Part shown: positions 57,621 to 64,000 of the stretch, piece after piece
How the letters are laid out: the number at the start of each line of letters is the position of its first letter
Position numbering within the stretch: position 1 is the first letter of the stretch
NCBI GenBank assembly: GCA_007859995.1
Contig: SMSL01000003.1
Location: 1-64,000 of the forward strand
Length of the DNA: 64,000 nt
Direction: 5' to 3'
From: Candidatus Brocadiaceae bacterium S225
GTDB taxonomy: Bacteria; Planctomycetota; Brocadiia; Brocadiales; Scalinduaceae
Position numbers and translations under genes: made by a program
The notes under the pieces: generated by a model
Databases searched by the model: none
Seen by the model: only the letters and a program-made list of their open reading frames with translations
Told to the model about the DNA's origin: nothing

Positions 57621-58706
57621 TTATTGAGGTAAATCAGACTCGTAAACAGTACCGGTAATGTATAAAAGCGGTGCTTCTGTCAATTTTATTATCTTTTTCT
57701 TCGGAAGTTTGCGTTTCTGTGAATCAAATAGAATTTCTACTGTTGGGCGTAAAGGAGAATCTTCATAAACTTCTATCACTTTACACATTGCATTCGAATT
57801 TAATTTAATATAACTGCCCAATGGAAAGCATGATAATTTTGTAAGTAATAACCTTTTGACGTCATTGGAATAAAGGTTTTTTTGAGTACCCAATATCAAC
57901 TTTACCGCATCATGTGGCATATAGCCCTTTCTTTGAGGCCTATGATGGGTCAAGGCTTCATAGACATCAACAATGCCTATAATTTTGGCGTAATCATGTA
58001 TTTTTTCCCCTTTAAGTCCCTTTGGATATCCCAGGCCGTTCTCTCTTTCCTGTTCCTGATAAGCGATTTCTGCAATCCACGAATATTTTTCCCCAAGGGT
58101 TTGGAGTATTTTATAAGTATAATATGGGTGTTTTCTAATTTGTATTAATTCAGCAGTTGTTAGTTTTCCTTTTTTATCAACGATTCCCTTTGGCACAAAA
58201 ATCATACCTAAATCATGCAGGAGCGCCGTCACCCCTAATTCAATCATCTGCCTATCTGAATAGTGAGCACCTTTCCCCAATAGTAAAGAATAAATACAAA
58301 CGTTAGCAGAATGTGCCGCAAGATTATCAGGTATACCTTTGCCCTGTACCGCCTTCCCATAAAGAATATTGGCTGCTTTCGCTGTATGTACTATTTCCTT
58401 TACAATTTCAAATCCTTTCTCTATGGTGAATTTTTTTTTCCTTTTTAAGCTGTCAAGGATCTCTTCTACAAAATTATATATACCTGTATATAAATCTTCT
58501 ATTCGTTTTTGTTCTTCTAGTTCATCTGAAGAAGGAGCGGCTGGTTCTTCCTCGCGTGGCAACGAAATATTTTCCAGTGGTCCTATGTCAGGTACCTCAA
58601 GGAGCCCTTCTTCCTTGAGGCTTTCCAGATTTCTTATCTTAACTTCTTCCACCTGTTTTTTCCCCGGAAGTTTACCCTGTTTGATTAAATCTGATAGCCT
58701 CGACAT
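57621..58706 (-). CDS. HD-GYP-like protein with altered metal motif
   Basis: The 361-residue protein has an N-terminal acidic region and an HD-GYP-type domain: AHSANVCIYSLLL (His132), LLHDLGMIFVP (His164-Asp165), KHPYYTYKIL (His193), QEQERENGLGYP (the usual HHExxDGxGYP) and IIGIVDVYEALTHHRP. In the HHE motif both metal-binding His are replaced (Glu218, Gln219), so cyclic-di-GMP hydrolysis may be lost or altered. A C-terminal ~60-residue PilZ-like or unknown region follows. It lies 13 bases downstream of the ExeA-like ATPase gene and would be a regulatory protein of the locus. Confidence 0.75.
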   Translation of the reverse strand: MSRLSDLIKQGKLPGKKQVEEVKIRNLESLKEEGLLEVPDIGPLENISLPREEEPAAPSSDELEEQKRIEDLYTGIYNFVEEILDSLKRKKKFTIEKGFEIVKEIVHTAKAANILYGKAVQGKGIPDNLAAHSANVCIYSLLLGKGAHYSDRQMIELGVTALLHDLGMIFVPKGIVDKKGKLTTAELIQIRKHPYYTYKILQTLGEKYSWIAEIAYQEQERENGLGYPKGLKGEKIHDYAKIIGIVDVYEALTHHRPQRKGYMPHDAVKLILGTQKNLYSNDVKRLLLTKLSCFPLGSYIKLNSNAMCKVIEVYEDSPLRPTVEILFDSQKRKLPKKKIIKLTEAPLLYITGTVYESDLPQ

Positions 58707-58719
58707 GATTTATGGTCTC

Positions 58720-59520
58720 TTATGTGTTTGTGTCGTCTATTAATTTCTGAATTATTTTGGTACTGATTAGTTCCGCTTTAGTACTGAAACCATCAAGAAG
58801 GGCCAGATCACAAATATTATTAATCTTTCTCGGTATACCCTTAGTGTGCGAATAAATCTTCTCAATGGCCTCTTTAGTAATTATATTCTTTTTTAAACCG
58901 GCAACTCTCAATCGAAAAATTACATATTTTATTGTATCGTTAAAATCAAGATGTTTTAAATGGTACCTTATAGAAATTCTTGAATCAAGTTGTTTTATGT
59001 TTGCTACTTTTTCTCGAAGTTCGGGTTGCCCTATAAGTATCAATGTGACAAGGAATTTTTCATTTAGCTGAAAGTTTAAAAGTAACCTCAGCTCCTCGAG
59101 AGTTGTCTCACTCTCTATGGCCTGGGCTTCGTCAATTACAACTATGGTTTTTTTGTCATTATTTAGATTCTCCAGCATCTTCTCATTAAGCATGTGAAGC
59201 ATTTCAGTTTTGCCTTCAACTGATTTTTCAACACCTAATTGATAAAGAATCTCTTTAATAAGATCAGTAGGGGAGAGGCATGGATTAGCAATAAGTCCTA
59301 TTTCATATTCATCACTCGAAAGCTCCTGAATAAAAACCCGACTCAGGGTCGTCTTTCCGCAACCGATCTCACCAGTTAACATTGCCGCTCCTTTCTGAGA
59401 CTTTGTTGCGTATATGAGTCTCATTAATGCTTCTTCATGCTGTGACGAACGATATAAGAAGCGAGGATCAGGAACATTTTCAAAAGGAAGGGTATCGAGT
59501 CCCCAATATTTTTCGTACAA
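58720..59520 (-). CDS. ExeA/GspA-like AAA ATPase (exosortase-locus ATPase)
   Basis: The 266-residue ATPase has the N-terminal motif YWGLDTLPFENVPDPRFLYR, Walker A LTGEIGCGKTTLSR, Walker B TIVVIDEAQAI and sensor LILIGQPELREKV. This is the pattern of the XrtA-associated ATPase, thought to assist assembly or secretion of the export machine. The start is TTG with AGGAG about 8 bases upstream. It heads a two-gene unit with the HD-GYP-like gene. Confidence 0.88.
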   Translation of the reverse strand: MYEKYWGLDTLPFENVPDPRFLYRSSQHEEALMRLIYATKSQKGAAMLTGEIGCGKTTLSRVFIQELSSDEYEIGLIANPCLSPTDLIKEILYQLGVEKSVEGKTEMLHMLNEKMLENLNNDKKTIVVIDEAQAIESETTLEELRLLLNFQLNEKFLVTLILIGQPELREKVANIKQLDSRISIRYHLKHLDFNDTIKYVIFRLRVAGLKKNIITKEAIEKIYSHTKGIPRKINNICDLALLDGFSTKAELISTKIIQKLIDDTNT

Positions 59521-60005
59521 GCTACGGTCTCCTAATTTATAAGTGTTTGGCTCAATATTCAGGGAAACTCAGTATTTAATACTATTAATTATGGTTTTGA
59601 TCAAGCAAGGCCATAGTTACCGATATTGGAGTTTAACCGGTGACTAACTTTATTATATAATGGTGAAAGCAAACTGGTTAACACGAGTGAAGCACTGATT
59701 TCCTGTAACGTCACAGAATGCATTATAAACTATGGTACAATCCCTCCACTTTATCATGGAGATTTAATCATAAACAAAATGTATTGTCAAACTATTTTGA
59801 TCAGTAAGCCCTTTATTTTCTTATAGATAACAACAACAAAACGATAAATAAAGGATAATAGGATTTTAAAAATGTCACTGTTTTACTCTGAAGAAAATAA
59901 CCGATAATTTTGGATTTGACGTTTTTGCAAAGGGTTGTTATTATCCAAAAGTAATGGTATCTTAACAAGTTATGGAGTTTAAACCTTGAAAAACGGAGAA
60001 GGTTA
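59521..60005. other. 485-bp divergent intergenic region
   Basis: A/T-rich region between the minus-strand ExeA-like gene and plus-strand argC. It must hold promoters in both directions. An ATTATATAAT-like sequence lies near 59651-59660. I saw no clear -35/-10 pair, repeat or ORF. Confidence 0.5.
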
Positions 60006-61025
60006 TTGATTAAAGTTGGAATTATTGGGGCAACGGCATACACAAGTCGAGAAATAATAAAGATTTTGTTGCGTCATCCTGATGTGGATATATCGTATCT
60101 TGGTACCAGGAGAGAAGGTAATTTCAAGATTTCTGAAATTTTCCCCGTTTTAGAAGATACACTTGATATGCCTTGTTCTCAGATGGTTCTGGATGATTTA
60201 CCAAATGGCCTGGATATGGTTTTTGTTACACTTCCTCCGGTAGTAGCTATGCAGTATGTACCCATGTTCCTGAATGCGGGAATAAGGGTAGTAGATCTGA
60301 GCGCTGATTATAGATTTCAGGAAAAATCTATTTACGAAAGATGGTACGAAACTAAACATACGGATCCATCGAATCTGGAAAAAGCGGTCTATGGCCTTCC
60401 GGAGATATTCAGAGAAAAGATTAAAAAGGCAGATTTAGTTGCAAACCCCGGATGCTATCCTACCTCTGCGATTATCGGTTTAGCGCCATTAATATTAAAT
60501 TGTTACGTTCACACTGATGATATAATCATTGATGCCAAATCCGGTATTTCCGGAAGAGGACGTGAACCTAAAGAGGGGACTCATTATTGTGAGTGTAATG
60601 AGAATATTGAGGCTTATAATGTAGGTGAACACCGGCATATGCCTGAGATTGAAAATATACTGTCTCTGATTGGGAAATCAGAGACAAAGGTTTATTTCAC
60701 TCCACATTTGATTCCAATGAACAGGGGTATTCTGTGTACAACATATGCAAAAACCAAAAAGAAAAGCTCTTGTAAAGAGATCATAGCAATATATAACGAG
60801 TTTTATTCAAAGGAACCTTTTGTCAGGGTCAAAAAAGATGATAAACTTCCGAAAACGAAAGACGTGGCTAATACAAATTTTTGTGAGATAGCAATCAGGG
60901 TAGTTGACGAACGTGTTATAATCTTATCGAGCATAGACAACTTAATAAAAGGTGCAGCCGGACAGGCAGTTCAAAACATGAATATAATGTACGGCTTTAA
61001 AGAGACATTGGGACTTTTGTATTAG
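60006..61025 (+). CDS. argC: N-acetyl-gamma-glutamyl-phosphate reductase
   Basis: The 339-residue enzyme makes N-acetylglutamate semialdehyde in arginine synthesis. It has the NADP-binding start VGIIGATAYTSREIIKILLR, the catalytic Cys in VANPGCYPTSAIIGLAPL, and the His in EHRHMPEIENIL. TTG is the start, with GGAG upstream. It stands next to gltX without other arginine genes in the window. Confidence 0.95.
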   Translation: MIKVGIIGATAYTSREIIKILLRHPDVDISYLGTRREGNFKISEIFPVLEDTLDMPCSQMVLDDLPNGLDMVFVTLPPVVAMQYVPMFLNAGIRVVDLSADYRFQEKSIYERWYETKHTDPSNLEKAVYGLPEIFREKIKKADLVANPGCYPTSAIIGLAPLILNCYVHTDDIIIDAKSGISGRGREPKEGTHYCECNENIEAYNVGEHRHMPEIENILSLIGKSETKVYFTPHLIPMNRGILCTTYAKTKKKSSCKEIIAIYNEFYSKEPFVRVKKDDKLPKTKDVANTNFCEIAIRVVDERVIILSSIDNLIKGAAGQAVQNMNIMYGFKETLGLLY

Positions 61026-61036
61026 AGGCAATATTG

Positions 61037-62356
61037 ATGGATTCAAATGTAAAGGTGAGATTTCCTCCCAGCCCTACCGGTTTTCTGCATATTGGAGGAG
61101 CGAGAACAGCTCTTTATAACTGGCTTTTTGCCAGACACAATAACGGAAAAATGGTCTTGAGAATTGAAGATACTGATCGGCAGCGTTCTACCGAAGAGGC
61201 AACTCAGGCAATCCTGGAGAGTATGACGTGGCTGGGTTTAGACTGGGATGAAGGTCCGTATCATCAGAGCGATAGGCTTGAAATATACAACGAATACGTA
61301 GAAAAATTATTGAAGGATGGCAAAGCTTTTCATGTAGATGATCCTGAAAAAGGGAGGGCAGTACGCTTTAAAATTACAGATGAGCTTACTGGTTTTGATG
61401 ATATGGTTCATGGAAGCATAAGATCAGATACTTCTCTTCTTGAAGACTTCGTTATACAGAAAGCAGACGGTTTTCCTGCATATAATTTTGCATGTGTTGT
61501 TGATGACGGAGTAATGGGAATAACACACATTATTCGGGGAGATGATCATCTATCGAATACGCCAAGGCAAATTGCCCTTTACAAAGCATTGGGTTTTGAT
61601 TTGCCAAAGTTTGCGCATATTCCAATGATTCTTGGAGAAGATGGTTCCCGCATGAGTAAGCGTCACGGGGCAACATCTGTAACGGATTATCGCACAAAAG
61701 GTTACTTGCCAGACGCCATAGTTAACTTTATAGCGCTTCTTGGATGGTCGCCAGGGCACGATCAGGAGCTATTGACCAGGCAGGAAATGATAGAGAAGTT
61801 TACTCTCAAACGAGTCAATAAAACCAGCTCGCGTTTTGATTTTACTAAGCTTGACTGGATGAACAGTAAATATATTCAAAATCTGCCGGTTGGAAATCTT
61901 GTCAGTGAATTACGTCCTTATATAAAAGATGCAAATCTTGATAGCGGTATAGTTTCAGATGAATGGTTACATAAGCTGGTAGAATTATACAAGGAGAGAT
62001 TTAGAACATTACCAGAGTTTGTAACACTAACTACCCCATTTTTTTCTGATGAAATTGAGTATGAAGATGCAGCAGTACAAAAATATCTGCAAAAAGGCAA
62101 TCCCTCTTTGATAAAAGATGCTTATAAAAAACTGAAGGAGGTCACAGATTTCTCGTCAATGGCAGAGTTAGAAAGTTGTTTACGGTCGGTAACAACTGAA
62201 CATAGTATTGGGTTTGGTAAATTGGCCCAGCCGATAAGAGTTGCCCTGATAGGAAAAAGTGCAAGTGCGGGAATTTTTGAAACGTTAGAACTTTTAGGTA
62301 AAGCTAAGACACTAAAGAGAATGGAATATGCAATAAATACCTTTTTATTAGACTAA
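61037..62356 (+). CDS. gltX: Glutamyl-tRNA synthetase
   Basis: The 439-residue class I synthetase has PSPTGFLHIGGARTALYNWL (HIGH motif as HIGG), IEDTDRQRSTEEA, FAHIPMILGEDGSRMSKRHG (KMSKS as RMSKR) and a C-terminal helical anticodon domain. It charges tRNA-Glu. The ATG at 61037, with AGAGG 8 bases upstream, is preferred to the TTG three bases before it. It follows argC by 11 bases. Confidence 0.95.
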   Translation: MDSNVKVRFPPSPTGFLHIGGARTALYNWLFARHNNGKMVLRIEDTDRQRSTEEATQAILESMTWLGLDWDEGPYHQSDRLEIYNEYVEKLLKDGKAFHVDDPEKGRAVRFKITDELTGFDDMVHGSIRSDTSLLEDFVIQKADGFPAYNFACVVDDGVMGITHIIRGDDHLSNTPRQIALYKALGFDLPKFAHIPMILGEDGSRMSKRHGATSVTDYRTKGYLPDAIVNFIALLGWSPGHDQELLTRQEMIEKFTLKRVNKTSSRFDFTKLDWMNSKYIQNLPVGNLVSELRPYIKDANLDSGIVSDEWLHKLVELYKERFRTLPEFVTLTTPFFSDEIEYEDAAVQKYLQKGNPSLIKDAYKKLKEVTDFSSMAELESCLRSVTTEHSIGFGKLAQPIRVALIGKSASAGIFETLELLGKAKTLKRMEYAINTFLLD

Positions 62357-62391
62357 TACTGGATTTTCCTGAAAATGACAGTAAAATTTAC

Positions 62392-62955
62392 ATGACTATT
62401 AGAGTATTTATTGCAATAGAAATTGATAGTGAAATAAAGAACAAGCTATCTGGATACCTGAGCGAGTTAAAGAGGACAGGTGCTGATGTTAATTGGGTTT
62501 CCCCTGAGAATATTCATTTGACTTTGAAATTTATCGGATATATAGAGGAGGAAGCCCTTATCAACTTGAATAAAATCATTAACGATGCTGTTTTCAGTAT
62601 AGAACCATTCAGTGTCAGTATTGGAAATATTGGGGCATTTCCAAGTCTTAATAAACCACGTGTGGTTTTTGTCTGTGTACAGGAACGAGGCAATAACCTT
62701 CTCAGAATCTATCAAAAGCTTGACAAAGGAGTTGGACCGCTTGGTATAAAAAAGGAATCTAAAAAATATGTTGGACATATTACACTTGGCAGAGTCAAAT
62801 CACAGAAAAACATATCTGAACTAAAAAAAGCATTAAATTCTGGAAGAGAGTGTTACTTTGGTAGTGAAAAGGTAACTTCTCTGTCGTTAATACAAAGCAA
62901 ATTAACCCCGACAGGTCCACTTTATACGAGATTAAACAATTTTATATTATATTAA
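62392..62955 (+). CDS. thpR: RNA 2',3'-cyclic phosphodiesterase
   Basis: The 187-residue 2H phosphoesterase has the two catalytic motifs HLTLKFIG (about 42-49) and HITLGRVK (about 126-133), and the typical start RVFIAIEIDSEIKNKLSGYL. ThpR/LigT proteins open 2',3'-cyclic phosphates of RNA. It follows gltX by 35 bases and is 6 bases before the GcvH-like gene. Confidence 0.92.
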   Translation: MTIRVFIAIEIDSEIKNKLSGYLSELKRTGADVNWVSPENIHLTLKFIGYIEEEALINLNKIINDAVFSIEPFSVSIGNIGAFPSLNKPRVVFVCVQERGNNLLRIYQKLDKGVGPLGIKKESKKYVGHITLGRVKSQKNISELKKALNSGRECYFGSEKVTSLSLIQSKLTPTGPLYTRLNNFILY

Positions 62956-62961
62956 ATTAAA

Positions 62962-63450
62962 ATGAAAAAAGTAAAAATCAAATATTCACCGAGGCATAAT
63001 TGGGTTGAGTTAAAAAGGAAAGTAGTAACAATTGGGATAACTGATTATCTTGTAGACGAACTTGGAGACCTTATAGACCTTTGTTTGCCAAAAGTTGGAG
63101 AAGAAGTTATTGATGGCATTTCTTATGGTGAGGTCGAATCCATAAACACTCTTCATGATTTAATAGCACCATTGCATGGTGCTATTGTAAAGGTAAACTC
63201 GGATTTGTCTACCAGTTTAAAAATTTTGGAGAGAGATCCTTATGGAGATGGTTGGTTCATTAAGGTTAGACTGCCAGAGGACTATAGCCTTGACTTTCTT
63301 ATGGATGAAGATGAATATGAGGAGTACACAAAAAGTATTAAGAAAAAAGAAAAAGAAGCTGGAAAGAAAAAGAAAAAAGTAGAGGTAGTGGAAAAAGCAG
63401 AGAAGAAGACAGCAAAAAAGAAGACAGTAGTTAAAAGCAAGAAGCGGTAA
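62962..63450 (+). CDS. GcvH-like protein lacking the lipoyl lysine, with Lys-rich tail
   Basis: The 162-residue protein follows the glycine-cleavage H-protein fold: HNWVELKRKVVTIGITDYLV, then LPKVGEEVIDGISYGEVESI and DLIAPLHGAIVKVN, and GDGWFIKVRL. In GcvH the lipoyl-bearing Lys lies in the ESVKA turn; here it reads ESINT, with Asn62 in place of Lys. The Lys/Glu-rich C-terminus (about 128-162) is also unlike GcvH. It is therefore unlikely to carry lipoate and may be a structural or regulatory relative. Confidence 0.78.
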   Translation: MKKVKIKYSPRHNWVELKRKVVTIGITDYLVDELGDLIDLCLPKVGEEVIDGISYGEVESINTLHDLIAPLHGAIVKVNSDLSTSLKILERDPYGDGWFIKVRLPEDYSLDFLMDEDEYEEYTKSIKKKEKEAGKKKKKVEVVEKAEKKTAKKKTVVKSKKR

Positions 63451-63535
63451 GTGAGCGGGATATGTTATTACTCTGTAAAAACTTCTTTTTCCCATTTACA
63501 TGAGGACAAGCTTTAGAAAGTTTTTTGCGCGTCAC

Positions 63536-63643
63536 AAAAAGTGCCTAAAGTTTGAAGTGAGCTAAAGTTGTGGTAAAATTCCGTTCAGCATGGCAAAAAA
63601 ACAAATCTTTCATTTTTTAACTTTAGACATTTTAGGCACTTTT
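63536..63643. repeat. 108-bp inverted-repeat element (AAAAGTGCCTAAA family)
   Basis: AAAAAGTGCCTAAAG at the left end and, inverted, CTTTAGACATTTTAGGCACT then TTT at the right end form terminal inverted repeats, with a second paired pair TAAAGTT/AACTTTA just inside. It contains only a 19-codon ORF beginning MAKKQIFHFL. It is probably a small mobile element, just upstream of the last gene. Confidence 0.6.
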
Positions 63644-63645
63644 AT

Positions 63646-64000
63646 TTGAAACTTTTAGATGATAATAAACATTGGAATTTAAAGGATATATTTAAGGTTT
63701 TCCTGCTTTATCTGCTTATGATGTTGGCAGGGATACCTGTTTTTACAAAAGTAGTTGAGCAGGTTTTTGGATTCGACTTAGTAGCGACATTTGGGCAGAA
63801 TACGGTTCTCCTTAGTTTGTCACTAGTTGTAAATATTGTAACATGCCTTTATATTTTTAATATCGTCCGGACAGGATATGGTTTGCCTGTAGTATCATTA
63901 GGCTTAACTATCCGTAACTGGAAAAGTGATGTTAAAACCGGCCTGAAACATTACCTGATAGTTCTTCCTGTTATAATTGTATCTGGTTTTATAGTAGATT
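63646..64000 (+). CDS. CPBP-like integral membrane protein, N-terminal part
   Basis: This open frame runs off the right edge with at least 118 residues and several hydrophobic stretches (FLLYLLMMLAGIPVF, SLSLVVNIVTCLYIF, YLIVLPVIIVSGFIV). The layout, including LGLTIRNWKSDVKTGLKHYL, resembles the N-terminus of CAAX-protease-like (CPBP) membrane proteins. The catalytic EExxR lies beyond the window, so activity cannot be judged. The TTG start at 63646 is uncertain because the repeat element borders it. Confidence 0.55.
   Translation, partial: MKLLDDNKHWNLKDIFKVFLLYLLMMLAGIPVFTKVVEQVFGFDLVATFGQNTVLLSLSLVVNIVTCLYIFNIVRTGYGLPVVSLGLTIRNWKSDVKTGLKHYLIVLPVIIVSGFIVD

Overview
The window looks like a chromosomal segment of a low-GC, Gram-negative-type bacterium. 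Lipoproteins, a Wza-type outer-membrane exporter and a periplasmic c-type haem protein imply two membranes. An N-type ATPase operon, a large exopolysaccharide locus of the exosortase-associated kind and many short repeats would fit an anammox planctomycete such as Scalindua, Brocadia or Kuenenia. That assignment is inference: no rRNA or anammox marker gene is present.

Layout. (1) 1-2000 is accessory DNA. It holds a broken Mrr-type N-terminal-domain gene interrupted by a 168-bp miniature inverted-repeat element with a 9-bp target duplication, then a membrane-anchored prokaryotic YEATS-domain gene lying between two integron attC-like palindromes, then a small membrane protein. (2) 2150-3161 encodes a lipoprotein and a secreted helical protein. 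(3) 3429-11275 is an N-ATPase operon in the family order D-C-Q-R-B-E-F-A-G. It is split by a ribbon-helix-helix/PIN toxin-antitoxin pair and repeats between R and B, and by a palindromic repeat between A and G. (4) 11630-16471 encodes a BACON/VWA membrane protein, a two-TM protein, a relic of an ArsB/NhaD-like permease, a DUF3365 haem protein coupled to an iron-sulfur-flavoprotein-like reductase, and a small conserved protein. (5) 16650-47052 is a ~30-kb plus-strand glycan locus: TPR protein, polysaccharide deacetylases, radical SAM enzymes, methyltransferases, a Wzm/Wzt-like ABC exporter, at least nine glycosyltransferases, a CDP-alcohol transferase-like protein, a DUF2079 membrane protein, an asparagine-synthase-type amidotransferase and a PHP-like protein. 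(6) 47208-59520, on the minus strand, holds the assembly and export part: two small membrane proteins, an O-antigen ligase/polymerase, an unusual FG-GAP/OmpA/Wza fusion lipoprotein, a Wzc-like tyrosine kinase with an added C-terminal membrane tail, a TPR lipoprotein, an HD-GYP-like protein and an ExeA-like ATPase. (7) 60006-64000 holds argC, gltX, thpR, a GcvH-like protein without its lipoyl lysine, a palindromic repeat and the start of a CPBP-like membrane protein.

How it works together: regions 5 and 6 converge near 47.1 kb and together could build, decorate, polymerise and export a complex polysaccharide. The deacetylase, AsnB-like amidotransferase, ExeA-like ATPase, Wza, Wzc and ligase are the usual companions of exosortase (XrtA/EpsH) loci, but no exosortase is visible here. 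The N-ATPase would be an ion-pumping second ATPase; its c subunit carries the E-S-T-x-x-Y sodium-ligand pattern.

The most unusual items are the Wza fusion lipoprotein, the YEATS gene between attC-like sites, the GcvH-like protein without lipoyl lysine, and the insertion-riddled N-ATPase operon. Intergenic DNA is rich in short dispersed repeats. I saw no tRNA, rRNA, CRISPR array or full-length insertion sequence.
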